From Epiperipatus broadwayi (Eukaryota; Onychophora; Udeonychophora; Euonychophora; Peripatidae), in NCBI GenBank assembly GCA_028023455.1, contig JAQFVV010006335.1, positions 1,782,412 through 1,846,411 on the forward strand: a stretch of DNA of 64,000 nt. Direction: 5' to 3'. Position 1 is the first letter of the stretch. Each line of letters starts with the position of its first letter. The notes under the pieces are model-generated. The model saw only the letters and a list, made by a program, of their open reading frames with translations, ran no database searches and was not told where the DNA came from. The position numbers and the translations under genes are program-made. Shown piece after piece: positions 24,513-37,329 of this stretch.

Positions 24513-25160
24513 CTATTTAGAAGAGTTTTGGCTACAGAAACTATCTGAGTTGGGTGATGATGAGAATGGAAACGCAAATATCTGTCTGTGTGTGTATCTG
24601 TAAATAGAAAAAGATAAACTATTTGGTGTTCTGGTGACTAGAACATCAAGAAAAGGGAGTTTTCCATCAGACTCTGTCTCCATTGTAAATTTAATATGAG
24701 GATGCATATTATTTAAATGTAAGAAAAAATTATCTAATTTATTTTTTCCATGTTGCCATATGACAAAAGTGTCATCTATGTATCTGAGCCAAATGAGAGG
24801 TTTTAAAGATGATGATTCTAAAGCACGACTTTCTATATATTCCATGAATAAATCAGCTATTACTCCTGAGATAGGTGAGCCCATAGGAGTACCAAAACCT
24901 TGTCTGTAATGCTGTCCATTGTATACAAAATATGTATTTAAGAGACAATGTTTAATTAAAGCAATAATATGGTCTGGTAAATTGCAACGTTGTGAGATTG
25001 TATTTAAAGCTTCATCAATTGGAATGTTTGTAAACAAAGACACGACATCAAAACTGACCAGAATGTCATTAGCATTAATTTTTAAACTTTTTAAAACAGA
25101 AATAAAATGAAGAGAGTTTTTAATATATGATTTAATAGATGGGATTGTAGGTTTAGACAC
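24513..25160 (-). pseudogene. PLE reverse transcriptase, minus copy
   Basis: A 215-codon frame with motif A VSFDVVSLFTNI (catalytic D38), motif B GTPMGSPISG (90-99), motif C YIDD (127-130) and PFLDVLVTR (169-177). A frameshift after about residue 187 moves the frame, and the reading continues in another frame at 24377-24577 (FHSHHHPTQIVSVAKTLLNRA). The N-terminal part of the RT is absent because the copy ends at the inversion junction near 25200. The catalytic Asp residues are intact. It is a different PLE lineage from the one at 7575-8768 (YIDD here, YVDD there). Confidence 0.93.
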
Positions 25161-25203
25161 GACATCAAAACTGACCAGAATGTCATTAGCATTAACTTTT
25201 AAT
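25161..25203. repeat. Junction duplication between the PLE copies
   Basis: The ~43 bases starting GACACGACATCAAAACTGAC repeat 25039-25086 of the minus copy in the same orientation, so the minus copy is briefly duplicated before the plus copy begins. This looks like a template jump during reverse transcription. Confidence 0.8.
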
Positions 25204-26156
25204 ATACATAGATGACACTTTTGTCATATGGCAACATGGAAAAAATAAATTAGATAATTTTTTTTCTTACATTTAAATAATATGCATCCTCATATTAAAT
25301 TTACAATGGAGACAGAGTCTGATGGAAATCTCCCTTTTCTTGATGTTCTAGTCACCAGAACACCAAATAGTTTATCTTTTTCTATTTACAGAAAGGATAC
25401 ACACACAGACAGATATTTGCGTTTCCATTCTCATCATCACCCAACTCAGATAGTTTCTGTAGCCAAAACTCTTCTAAATAGAGCAATTAGCCTTTCAGAT
25501 GAGACACATCTGAAAGAAGAAATAAATCATATTAATAGTGTTTTATTAGCAAATAGTTATAATTACAAATTTATAAAAAAAAAGCCTTATTTCAAGCCCA
25601 AAATAGACAAAATAGGAGACAAAAAGATGATAAATCAGCTATTAGGATGTGTGTTCCATATGAAAAAGGAACTACAGACAGTATTGGATGTATATTAAAA
25701 TGCTATAATATAGATACAGCATTTTCTGCTCATCAAAAGATCAGCAATATAATAACCAAGCCTAAGGATTCAATCCCTCTTGAATCTCATGGTGTCTATC
25801 AAATCTCATGTAAAAATTGTAAAGCTTCTTACATAGGTATGAGTAATTATCGCATCAGTGTTAGGAGAGATGAGCAGGCTAATGCAGTTAAACAACACTC
25901 ATCATCATCAGCACTCTCACTCCATACTATAGATTCAGGTCATAAAATTGATTTTTCTAGTACCAGGATCATATCCAGATGTGATAATCTCTACCAATGC
26001 AAAATTAGAGAAGTCATTGAGATAATTAAAAGGCCAGATTGTATCAATAAGCGAGATGATACATGTAAACTTCCTCCTATTTGGAAAGATTTTTTTAAAA
26101 AAACATTCCTAAATTTAACATTTTTTGCTATTGGTGGAATTTTAACATTTTATTGA
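25201..26156 (+). pseudogene. PLE RT C-terminus and GIY-YIG, plus copy
   Basis: Begins with YIDDTFVIWQHGKNK at 25204 and after a shift continues in the frame 25282-25698, with LPFLDVLVTR and the HHHP linker. A further frame change leads to 25647-26156, with GVYQISC (GIY), SYIGMS (YIG), RRDEQANAVKQH, GHK, IREVIEI (catalytic Glu) and CINK, then the tail WKDFFKK. All nuclease motifs are present in one open frame, but the polymerase part lacks motifs A and B, so this copy cannot act by itself. Confidence 0.9.
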
Positions 26157-26401
26157 AATCAGTGATTGTAGTGCCTCTACAACCGTCTTTCTACCTTTTA
26201 TAACTCTGTGGATGGCTTGTGTGACCAAGTTGAAACATCAGTATATTAATATTAAAAGTTTTTAACATGGATGAACCCGTAAAATATGTATTTTATATAT
26301 ATATATATATATCAACAGATTGCATTCTACCAAAAACACTGTCAAGCGTATGTTTACATAAACGTCAGAGCAAGCATTCACTATCTCTAATTTTAATTCC
26401 A

Positions 26402-26445
26402 CTTTCAGATCATGATTTCAAGCTATTTGCTATCATCAGTGAAAG
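26402..26445 (-). ncRNA. Hammerhead ribozyme motif, complete core
   Basis: Minus strand, in order: CUUUCA; core CUGAUGA (26439-26433); AGC..GCU stem II with an AAAUA loop; GAAA (26419-26416); self-complementary AUCAUGAU as stem III; cleavage-site C (26408); and UGAAAG, which pairs with the first six bases as stem I. Every conserved core base is present. It is type I topology (open stem I). A self-complementary stem III suggests action as a dimer or in tandem transcripts. Confidence 0.8.
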
Positions 26446-26800
26446 ACAGGAATAAGAAACTAGATCTAAACACAAACTCAGAGCGTTTATGAAACAGTTT
26501 CTATTCAGCTTGCAAGCGTGAATCTTTTAGACATTTAATGTCTTCAAACTCAGCATAGCAAGCCAGATAGCTATATGAGTCTGATATCAGTTCAGCATCA
26601 TCTCATAGTAGAAGCCTCTGCAATATATATCATTGCTAGAAAAATACCTCAAAGGTACATTTATGAAAAACAAAAAACAAGTTAAAAACTTGCTAACGCT
26701 TTTATTTATGTCAACAGATGGTGTTCTACCAAAAACACAGTCAAGCATATGTTTACATAAATGTCAGAGCAAGCATTCACTATTTCTAACTTTAATTCCA

Positions 26801-26844
26801 CTTTCAGATCATTATTTCAAGCTATTTGCTATCATCAGTGAAAG
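26801..26844 (-). ncRNA. Hammerhead ribozyme motif, second unit
   Basis: Exactly 399 bp from the first motif. The core CUGAUGA and GAAA, stem I CUUUCA:UGAAAG and stem II are conserved. Stem III reads AUAAUGAU, one base away from the self-complementary version, so the dimer stem would be weaker. Confidence 0.75.
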
Positions 26845-27244
26845 ACAAGAATAAGAAACTAGATCTAAACACAAATGCTGAGCATTTATGAAACAGTTTC
26901 TATTCAGCTTGCAAGCGTGAAAATTTTAGTACAAGCGTATGTTTACATAAATGGTGTTTTTGGTAGAATGCCATCTGTTGACATAAATACAAGTGTTAGC
27001 AAGTTTTTAACTTGTTTTTTGTTTTTCATAAATGTACCTTTGAGGTCTTTCTAGCAATGATATATATTGCAGAGGCTTCTACTATGTGGTGATGCTGAAC
27101 TGAGATCAGACCCATGTAGCTATCTGGCTTGCTATGCTGAGTTTGAAGACATTACGTGTCTAAAAGATTCATGCTTGCAAGCTGAATAGAAACTGTTTCA
27201 TAAACGTTCTGAGTTTGTGTTTAGATCTAGTTTCTTATTCCTGT

Positions 27245-27288
27245 CTTTCACTGATGATAGCAAATAGCTTGACATCATGATCTGAAAG
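27245..27288 (+). ncRNA. Hammerhead motif, third unit, probably dead
   Basis: Inverted copy: CUUUCA, CUGAUGA, the same stem II, but GACA instead of GAAA at 27271-27274, followed by AUCAUGAUC and UGAAAG. The change hits an invariant core A, so cleavage should be lost. Confidence 0.7.
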
Positions 27289-27432
27289 TGGAATTAAAGT
27301 TAGAGATAGTGAATGCTTGCTCTGACGTTTATGTAAACATATGCTTGATGGTGTTTTTGGTAGAACGCTATCTGTTGACATAAATACAAGCGTTAGCAAG
27401 GTTTTAACTTGTTTTTTTGTTTTTCATATATA

Positions 27433-28239
27433 TATCAGGGATTTTGAAAAGTAAGTAGACATATTTTTTTTCTCATAATCTGCTTTTTTCTGAGATATTT
27501 ATAGCATATAGAATATACCACTGGTTTAAATATGTTGATATGAGTCTATGTATGAGCAATCCATATGTATAAGTAATTTTCCTATAGAATTAATAAAGTA
27601 CAGAAAATCAAATAAATTCTTATAATTAAAATGCTGCATATTCTAAGTAAATAGGTTAATCATAAAATATAAATGTACAAAGAATTTAAAAAAAAAAAAC
27701 AGGAAATATTGCAGTAACTATTTAACATATTTTACATAAACAGAAAGGTCATTCATAAAACTGTTGTCAAATGGTTGAATAATAAATGGATATCATATAA
27801 TTAAAAGAATGCAATAGTGCTAAAATATTAAACATAAGATTAGTAATTATAGGTCTATCATTCATCCATCCCTTATATATAATATACATACTAACAAATT
27901 CTTTAAAATCATAGACTATCAACCAAAAATATTTCAATAAAAATTGTTACAACAAACTCTATTATCTTCACTGACTATGTTGTTGTGCTTTCTGTTGAAT
28001 TTTTAAATAATAAAATGATATATCTGTTGTAATTAACATTTTGCAACATCTACACATAGACAATGACATTTTTCATGTTATGAAGAATATTTGTTAAAAT
28101 TCTTTAACAATGTTTTGACTATATATTATTTATTAAGAATATTTGCAACAATAAGAAGAATTAATTGGTATTTAGTTACCTAAAACATTTAATTTTGCTT
28201 TAACAGAAAATATTTTGTAATTAAAAGTAAAAAAAAAAA
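27433..28239. other. Intergenic, no gene recognised
   Basis: AT-rich sequence with no coding frame or repeat of note. Confidence 0.5.
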
Positions 28240-28340
28240 ACTCTCTATGCATATTGCCATTCAGTGCAAGCCAAAGGTAACCAATGGATGCCAGAAGACT
28301 TGTGCATAAAATCCCCATCTAGTTCCTTATCGTCCAATAT

Positions 28341-28382
28341 CCCCAGACTAGTTTCTGGCTTGTGGCCTTCTTCAGAGGGGAC
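28341..28382 (-). ncRNA. Hammerhead-like motif in FB1 left arm (degraded)
   Basis: Minus strand: CUGAAGA (one change from CUGAUGA), stem II GGC-CACAA-GCC, GAAAC, UA, GUC, UGGGG. Stem III ACUAGU is self-complementary. The core change should impair activity. Confidence 0.55.
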
Positions 28383-28774
28383 CTTGGATCTGAGAGGACT
28401 GCACCTAGATCTTAGGATCTAATTCAACCCTCCAGCAGCAACCCTTTATCTCTACATAATTGTACAATTATGAGACTTAAATTGAAAACACTGTAATATT
28501 TTCAATCCAAGCTCATTAGCTTATACAGTCATATAGGTCTGAACTCAATTCAGTACCTATACATTTTGGTGACTTAGGTTCTTTAATAACCATAGACACC
28601 ACTGTTTTATTAGCCAGGATTGGTTTTAAGCTAATAAACATAACACGATCACCATTTCCTATATTTGCTCATAACTGTTATCAAAACAGGCAAAACTTTC
28701 TATACATATTGCCCCTCAGTGCAAGCAAGAGTAATGGATCCTAAGATATAGGTGCAGTGCTCTCAGATACAAGG

Positions 28775-28816
28775 CTCCTCACTGATGAAGACCACAAGCC
28801 AGAAACTAGTCTGTAG
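28775..28816 (+). ncRNA. Hammerhead-like motif in FB1 right arm
   Basis: CUGAUGA (28782-28788), an imperfect stem II, GAAAC (28802-28806), UA, GUC (28809-28811). All core bases are present and stem III ACUAGU is self-complementary. Stem I (CCUCA with UGUAG) has two mismatches. Confidence 0.6.
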
Positions 28817-28971
28817 ATATTGGATGAGTAGGCACTGGATGGGAATTTTAAGCACAAGCCTTCTGGCATCCATTGATGACTCTGGTTTGCACTGAGTGGC
28901 AATATGCATAGAGAGTTTTGCCTGTTTTGATAAGTTATGAGCAAGCAAAGGAAATGGTAATCATGTGATGT

Positions 28972-31900
28972 GTAATTAAAAGTACATATTATAAATAATG
29001 TGGTTAAATTGTCTTAAATAGGAAAAACCATCAGATGAAAGCAAAAAATAGAAATAGTGATAATGTCTAAAATGATTAAAGAAATTCTCATAGCAAAAAG
29101 TAAAATAAAAAAATGCTAGTAACAACTTAGAAGTTAGCAATTATAAAAATGCCAGAAAAAATGATATTATTGGGCAAACAGATGAAGAATTGATGAAATA
29201 AGTCATAAAAGTTAAATATGGCAGAGAAACTTTCAAACATAATAATGTGCCTAAAAAAGAGATTATAAATGTATTTTATTAAGGCTTACTTGGGAATCTG
29301 AGATTTGGGAACTTAATTGTAAAGTAGGATGAGATAGGAGGCAGTATTTGGCATTGGGTGGTCAAAGAAAATACATGCATGAGATAACATAAATATCATT
29401 AACACTAATGTTAAATTAAACTTGAAATAAAAGTTGGCTTGAATATTTTTAAAAGTGATGACAACAGATAGAAGATGGAAAAGACTTTTAGAACCAGGTT
29501 TTAAATTATTTTAAAAAAATATTGAAATAAATTGTATATAAACTGCTTGTATTGGGGTAACATAAAATACTAATGTGATCACATGAATGAATGAATTGAA
29601 ATATTTTTGAAATATATTTATGTTTCAATGGCTTAATGAGAATTTTAAAGTTATGTCCATATAAATATTATCCCTAAAATGAAACTTTAAATTAACCTAT
29701 TGATATTGTTCTTATTCAGTTAAGTATTCCAAGTTAAATCATTCACACCTTATAAATTTCTGAGTTTTTATTGATATAGAGACAACATTGATTGTTTAAA
29801 AGTTAATAGTTATAAAACGTAATATTCAAATAATGAAATTATTAATATGAAGGTGGGCAAGGCAACTTATTAGAGATAATATGCACGTGGAATACTTTTT
29901 TTTACTATATGGATGACTTTCAAAAAATTAAGAATATGATATTGCCTCATTTTGAAACAAATAATAGACCAATCATTTCACAAGGGATATATTATATATA
30001 GAGAAATATTTTGTGTATCAGAAATATTTTAGAAAGTAATATATATATAATACAAGGTACTTTTTAAATTGCATGAATAAATCAATGTTTTTTTTTTTTT
30101 CACAAACTATTTTGTTTTAGTGAATTATTTTCAAGGGATTGTGAATTACAAATTTTTTTTTAAATAAATATCGTTTATCAGAGCTAAAACATCGTTTTTA
30201 TTCCGTGCATACCCAGAATTCATTTTCGAAAGAAAGGTATTTGTAAAAATCTCCTCAAAAATAGCTTTACCTTAATATGTTTTCTGATTACCATCAATTA
30301 TATGTTTACATTTTGAAAGAATCTCGTTTTATATTTAAAAAGTAAAGAAATTTAATCTAGAATATTTTTTAAAGAAAATTTACTTACCCCCCCCCCCCAG
30401 TCTTCTTTTATTTGTGTATAATAAAAATAGATTGAGTTGTGTACATTTGCATTCTTAAATTAGCTAGGGAAGTTATTTTAGTTTTAGATTTTATATCAAG
30501 TATGTTGACTTAAATTTTATATAAAAGATAGGAAGATCATTATGTATTTATAAGTATTTTCAATATTGCAATAAAATCCAAAAAAAGTTTTGTAGTTAAT
30601 GTATAATTCGTCTTCTAAAATCGACCTTCGATCTTTTTTATGAATTATAACAATTGAGTATAAGATTTTGTCATGTTTGATCTTTTTTTTTTACTTTTAA
30701 CTTACTTAACTATTTAAAAAGTTATATATTTATTTTTTATCGACATCTAAGAAAATAATATAACTATGGGTATTATAATTAATTGTAAAATATTATAAAA
30801 GTTATTTCATTAAATAAAAAATAATAATTAAAAATATTTTAACAACACACTTAATTTTCATAACTTTTATGTTCAAACTATGGAATCACTCATTTCCCTC
30901 AAAAATCTTTATTGTAATTAAGTAGCAAGCATATCCCAGATTAGTGTTTTTCAGCTGACTACATGCCGACATGTTACGGAACAATATTTTATTATTTCGG
31001 ACCAAATGAAGTACAAAAAAAAAAAAAAAAATGTCAGATATTTTTATAGTAAAATATAATTATTGTAGTGTTTAACAAATTTAATATATATAATAGGGGA
31101 AGCGAAAAATAACAGAAATTTTATAATAAAAAAAAATGTTTATCTTTAAGTGCTATAAATTTAAACTCCTTCAATAATCAATCCATTTAATACAAAACAC
31201 TAGACTAAATATATTTTTTTTTTACTCTTTGAGGTAATACAGAAACACAAAGTGAGGCCTTGCATCATTTTTTTTACCATTTTAAAGTCAGCAAACATAA
31301 AAAATTACACATTTTGTTATCTGGGAGAATAAAAGAATTGACATAGCTAGAGATCAAGTGAATGTGACTAAGAAATAAGCTGTGTCATGTTGAATTTAAT
31401 TAAAAATAGTTTCACACTCTAGACTAATTGCAGATGCAGTACAATGTGGAATTTTGCACTCCTCTATTTGTCATAAAATGAGGTGTTTACATTTTATTTC
31501 ATCACATGAGTTTTTCATTACGTGTAGGTAAAACTTCCAACCATTAAAAACTAATTTTGAAAGAAAAATGTCATTTGTGTTAATAAAGAAAAAAATTTAT
31601 CTTGACATTTGATTTCATTCACCACACTTTTTTTTTGACAATTTCATTAAATCATTTGTAAACTTGTGTTTCACTGGAATTGCTTTCTTGTAATCTGTTC
31701 CAAGCATTACAACTGTCTTCTCAGCTATTTCCCTAAAAGAAAACAGAATTTCAAATTATTTTTACTTTTCTGTTATTACGAAAGATCATTATGCAAAACA
31801 TATGTTACAAAAAATGTACTATATGGATCACAATTCCACATGTTATATAGTTTGGCAGATTGATGCAAAAGAGTGTTCTGCAAAAAGGATATAACAGCAG

Positions 31901-33810
31901 AAGCATATATAACAACAGGTGCACTTACCAGAGAACAAGTCGTTATTTTGAGTCCACCCGCCTTGTATTTTCAAATAATGATGAAATAACATAGAATAAT
32001 CAACAAAACTATACAAAATAAATCAACTAACAAAATATTAAGCTAGTAATAAACCAAATCTGAAGAAAAACAAAGAATAATATTTAAATAACTGAATAAA
32101 ATAAAATTATAATTATAAAACAAAAAGTAATACAACTGTTTCCCAATCATTTCAGTAATTAGCTTATCAAGTCTCAGAGATGTATTTGTGACTGCAAAGT
32201 ACGTATTGGATTTATATGATTTCATTTTATTTTATGAGTATCATTATTTAAAATGTGGATTCACATAAGTATGTGGTTGAAAATAGCAATAACACCCTTA
32301 ATTCCAGATAATCCAAAATTGAGTTATACTTGTTGAATTCAATAATAATTTTAATGTAGTATCACAACATAAGTCTATTAATTATTCCTGTTCTAAATCA
32401 GTTAGGTTACTTTTTTGTTTAATAAACAGATTTAAAACACACATATTGCCTTTCCATTTGTCTCTTTTTTGTGTGGATAAATAGCATGGTTATTTTTTTT
32501 TAGAGAAATCATTCTAGAAAATTGTTTCATTGAGAAAATATTTCAGATAATATAAAATATTGGAAAGTTGTAATAAGATATGATATTGTAATACATTAGA
32601 AAGAAGATTTTTTACTAAACAAAGTTTAAAAGACAGATCACAAAATATTAAACCAAATTTATAAAGAGATTTATTTGTAAATCTCAGATTGGTCTGTAGA
32701 ATAATTGAAAACATAATTTTTAGATTTTTAAAAATCTTTTTCTTTTGGAATAGTCATACTGGTTTGCAAATAATCATTTATGCTTCTTTGGGACAATTAA
32801 TAAATGTATTTAAATATTTTAAAATCATAAAATTTATAGTATTTATAGTATTCTTCAAACTAGAAATGATTTTCTAGGGAACCATATAATATATTTAATA
32901 AAAAGTTAAAATTTTGATAAACTTAATAAAATTAAAAACTTGGACCAATACTATAATCTTTGTGCACCTTTTTTTGTAATTAGTTTGAATTATTTTAATC
33001 ACAGGGGAAGGATAGTACTGAAAACATTGTTTGAGGAGATTGGTAAGAAAAAGATTATTAAAAACCTTTCATCGTTCCATTAAGATTTTTTTTCAAATGA
33101 TAATTATCGAAATAGATAAAAATTGCTATGAAAACTTTTATAAAAATTGTAGAATATTCAGCAACAAAATTTCTAATAACCATAAAGCAATGATAAATCA
33201 GAACTTTAACAGTAAATTGCACACATAAAAAATTATAATCTTTTAATAAGTATAGTTTGCACTTAACATGAACCTACACTTATATAAATATAAATTTATG
33301 TTAGTTATTTATGATTTGACTTGAATAGAGTATGTAATATAAATAATAATCTATAATAAAAAATATATTATCTATAGATTACAAATTATCAGTTTGTAAT
33401 AGGTATCCTTTAAATAAAATTAAATTGAATAAAAAATTACATTAAATTATAATATATGTTAAATAGTATTGAAATAATATTGTAATGAAAACCAAAGGGA
33501 AAAAAAAGATTTACTTATCTTAAATTAATGAGTAAAATAAGTAACTCCAGTAGAAAGAAAATATTATATTCTTAAATCTAAAACAGAAAAAAAAACTATT
33601 GAAATGATTACCATTGTAATATCTACCATATTTGGTCATCTAAAGTAATAAACACTATAGGATTGTCTATGTGCATATAAGTATTTAAAAAATATGTTAT
33701 TGCAGTTGTCTTTATCGATGACAGATACTTTATTGAAGATAAGTTTTCCAGAAAATATGTCTGTTGTTGCTATATTTTTTCAAACAAAATGACAAAAGTT
33801 TCAACTTAGT
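28972..33810. other. Intergenic, no gene recognised
   Basis: Nearly 5 kb of AT-rich DNA with A/T homopolymers and a C10 run near 30391. Short open frames are isoleucine-, phenylalanine- and lysine-rich and look like chance. No transposon protein was recognised. Confidence 0.5.
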
Positions 33811-33814
33811 ATAT

Positions 33815-36800
33815 TGTACTGGTCAAAATTGTTTGTTCATTCAACAAGACCTAGAATCCAAGCATACTATAGCAATCTAGCAATGTGTGAGATACACAGG
33901 TCTGGAACAGTACTAAATGCTAATCTATTTACCCATGCTCCAGGGCTTCTGACTATATGGACAACGCTTTTGAGGATACTAGCAAGTTTAATTTACTCCA
34001 GTCCCAGCAATGAGAACAGGGTGAGCAAGGAGACTTGGAAATCGATAATATTATAAATAATTAGCCAATGATTATTACAAAATATATCAATTAAAGAGCG
34101 GGATAGGCTATTCTTTAATAGATTAATAATCAGATACTTAAAATCGTTCAAGGCAACTTTAAATAAAGAGCAATAATTAATAACACCAATAAAATCTTTC
34201 ATTGAATTTGAAATAATTTAACTTAACCTTCGGGGCAATGAATAACAAATGTGAGAATATAGAAAATAATATAAATTTATTGAATAATTAAATATGGTAA
34301 TAACAAAATAGCTGTCTAGAATGTCTGAGCAATGGTAGTTACAAGTTTGATTGTGGTTTGATTTGCAATCACGCACTTTAGAGATGAGTCAATAAATCAT
34401 AGCATTTATATAAATACATAAAGTGTTACTACATACAATTAGTTAGTGCAATTATTACATATATAGAACAAAGGTCATTCTGTGGTTGCTCAGAATCAAA
34501 TAAATCAATTAGATAACCAATAATACCTTGTAACTCAATCCTAATCTAATATATTATAGATTCACATTAGTAAGTTGTTTTGGTCATTATATATATATGA
34601 ATAAGAATTTGGGTTGTGTGATATGAAAAATGTGCGATACTTGGGAGATCACTCAGATGTGTGGGAGCAAAACTATTCAGCTTAAAATAAGCTGTAATGC
34701 ATAATCTGACTTAAAATGAATGGATGGTGAATGACATGCAATTATGACTAATAAAGAGCATTGCAGGTTAATAGAAAACTTAATATTAATAATAATATAA
34801 TAAGGTGGTATTATGCTCTCACTTACAATTGCATCTAGAGGAGCGATCATTTAAGATGCTATTGAGTGGCTTTGTCATATTGGTACAAAAAGGCGTATGC
34901 CTGCATGATAGCCAAGCTCACATATCAGAAGAGTAATGGCACAAGTGGGTGTTGGGATGGTTCATCCATATGATTCCCATACACTGATTCATTGGGGGTG
35001 CCTGGAGAAGATTCCTAGTAGGAAAATACATCTACTTTTAGATGAATAATGAATAGTGGGATTGGTTATTCTGAAGATCCCAAAATAATAACAAAGCAGT
35101 AAAATTATAAATAACAATTGCAATGATACAGTTATAATGCCCAAAACATATAAATAGTTCGTGTCACTAACAACCATGTTTAAATTAATAAACACCTGAC
35201 TTTTATATGATTCTCCCCTGTGCAATGGAATGCTTAAATGCAAATCAACCCAGGCTGTTAACTAACAATCAATAAACGCATATAAAAGGGGTCAGAGTTA
35301 AAACTAAAAGGGATAAATTGCTCTGTCTCACCCTTCAGAAATATCTCCACATTTGTACCAACCGTCATTGCACAGATAACTGTGATTACTTACTAAATAA
35401 CAGCCTTTCATGTTACAATTATTAAAATAAAATTACAAATTACATATATTAAATTCACTGCTGGTGACATGTACTAAGTTAAAATGATAACAACTTTTAA
35501 TAATGAAATGAGGATTAAATTTTTATAGTTAGGTGTAATAATTCAATGTAAATATCAAAATCTTCTGGTCATTTAAAGAATAACATTATTGAAAATAATT
35601 TGTGTAAAACCGAGTGAGTTTATAACAACAAATTTTAAGAAAATTTACATCCCCTTAATTTAACAAGGGAAATATATTGGGGGGGGGGGTTACTTTCACT
35701 CGCCAGATTATATACTTTCTTGCCATATCAAAATGAATTTGAATAATAAAATAAGAAAAATCAATTATTTCTAAATTGCTGCACCAAAATGAAAAATTGA
35801 TATAGCATTATAATAAATCACACAGACATTATTAGCATTTATGTGACAGCTTTAAAATTAGGAAGGAAGAAAAGGCATACAATATAGTCAAAACCAAATA
35901 TTATAATAAATCACAGACATTATTAGTATTTATATAATAACTTTAACATTAAGTAAGGAAGGAACGATGTACAATATAGTTTAGAAATAGGATAATTTAT
36001 TAATTCAGAGTTCATAGCTGGTGGCAAGATAGATATTACCTTGGAATTGAGGATATGACAATGGAGATAATTGGTAGCTCATGATCATGGGCTAGCTTGG
36101 GTTTGAAACAGGCATTTGTAGAGATTGAAGAGTCTTTTAAGCACACATTTTCTGGACAGTTCTCATATTAGGTTTAGATGTTTCTATCTGGGCACAGTGA
36201 GCTAGATAAGCCTCCCAGAGGCAGGAGGTGGGCAATGTATTTTTACCCTTGCATGACTTTTCTGCACAATGCAAACTTGCATGAAGTATATCTCTGACTG
36301 GAGCACGAAACAGAAAGCAGATCAAAAATATAAAATTTTAGCTATTTATACAATTACACATTAAAGAATCAGCCGCTGCAGGAATGAAAAAGATCAGAGC
36401 AATAATTAAAAACATCTGGCATCTATGATCTTGAGTGTATTTTAAGAATGACACAAAGTTCCACAAAATTTTAAAATAAAACTAATTGCATTGCTCCACT
36501 CTTAAATATTAATTAAACTTACAAATTGCTAGCAATAAAATTTTCCAGCTACAGTGGTTTATCTTCTAAATGACAATTGTATTTCTACATAAATTAGAAG
36601 CAATAAACTTTCAAAACTACTGCAGTTTGTTTCTCAAATGACAATTGTATTTCTACATAAATTAGAAGCAATAAAGTTTCAAAAGTACCGTGGTTTGTCT
36701 CTTAATTGACCATTCTATTTTTATATCAATTACTATATGCAGATTTACAAAATATATATACTATAAATTGTTTTATATATAATATAAATTGGTTAGAAAG

Positions 36801-37032
36801 TTATTGAAATAAAATTATAAAATTCTATAACTTTCAAATATTACTTTTCATATGCACATACACATGTGTAAGTTGAGTGGGCAAACAAACTAAATGTTTG
36901 TGTATCTATACATCTCACTATATACATATTATTGCCTATTAAATATATATAATTCAGGTTCAAACCAGTTCTAGTGACTATATAATTGGCACTAGGTGAA
37001 GCACAAATCTGCAGGGCAGATTTCCAGCTTCA
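33815..37032 (-). repeat. L2 3' LTR (3218 bp)
   Basis: Direct repeat of 42049-45168. Relative to that copy it has an additional ~75 bp unit in the tandem block around 36541-36700, and about 46 bp near 36966-37011 that the other copy lacks. A G10 run lies near 35680. No coding sequence is supported. Confidence 0.85.
36541..36705. repeat. ~75 bp tandem repeat inside the L2 LTR
   Basis: Three partial units, each containing ATGACAATTGTATTTC or a variant followed by TACATAAATTAGAAGC. The sister LTR (about 44770-44890) has two, which explains part of the LTR length difference. Confidence 0.75.
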
Positions 37033-37329
37033 TATCCATCGACTCTGGGAAAAAAAAATCATTTTACTTACAATCATTTTCAGGTGGCATAGTGTATGAC
37101 CAACGGTTATTGACAGACAACTTCCATATCATGTAAACTATAACCTTATTAATTATTAAAATGCCTAAGCCCTTAACCCCACCAAATTCAGCCCTTATCC
37201 AACTACTTACAAAATGATAGAATTGAAATGGAATACATTTCACACAACCATGACTACACTACTGATATGAGGTCTAGAATTTAATGAGAATAAATTTCAA
37301 ACTATTGTTAATACATTATTATCATATCC

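Larger units (their letters stand above)
23690..26300. mobile_element. Two PLE copies head to head
   Basis: A minus-strand copy (about 23690-25200) and a plus-strand copy (25201 to about 26300) mirror each other from the terminal GGGTTCATCCGTG / CATGGATGAACCC outward sequences through the GIY-YIG domain and into the reverse transcriptase. Both share a 3' end with the GAAAC..CAG motif (23752-23770 minus; 26221-26241 plus). The plus copy is truncated at its 5' end, starting exactly at the YIDD motif. Inverted partial copies joined at the 5' end are a known PLE arrangement. Both copies are disrupted. Confidence 0.88.
26305..27432. mobile_element. Retrozyme-like array, 399 bp units, with hammerheads
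   Basis: A unit is repeated with a period of 399 bp on the minus strand (about 1.6 copies, 26305-26935) and then in inverted orientation on the plus strand (about 1.25 copies, 26938-27432; markers GGTGTTTTTGGTAGAA at 26952 and 27347). Each full unit has one hammerhead motif and no coding capacity. Tandem, non-coding, hammerhead-bearing units of this size are how animal retrozymes are described. The array lies directly against the 3' end of the plus-strand PLE copy, separated only by (AT)n. Confidence 0.75.
28240..28971. mobile_element. Foldback element FB1 with hammerhead motifs
   Basis: A left arm (28240-28424) and a right arm (28736-28918, with flanking similarity to about 28971) are imperfect inverted repeats starting CTCTCTATGCATATTGCC. 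Each arm contains a hammerhead-like motif near its inner third. The middle holds a further partial copy of the arm's outer end (about 28650-28740), so the element has been rearranged. No coding sequence. It is the same family as FB2 at 49619-50170. Confidence 0.8.

Noticed and set aside
35670-35690. G10 and C10 homopolymers (also 21556, 30391, 43915) as regulatory G-tracts
   Set aside because: Isolated mononucleotide runs with no G-quadruplex pattern. They may also be sequencing-length artefacts.
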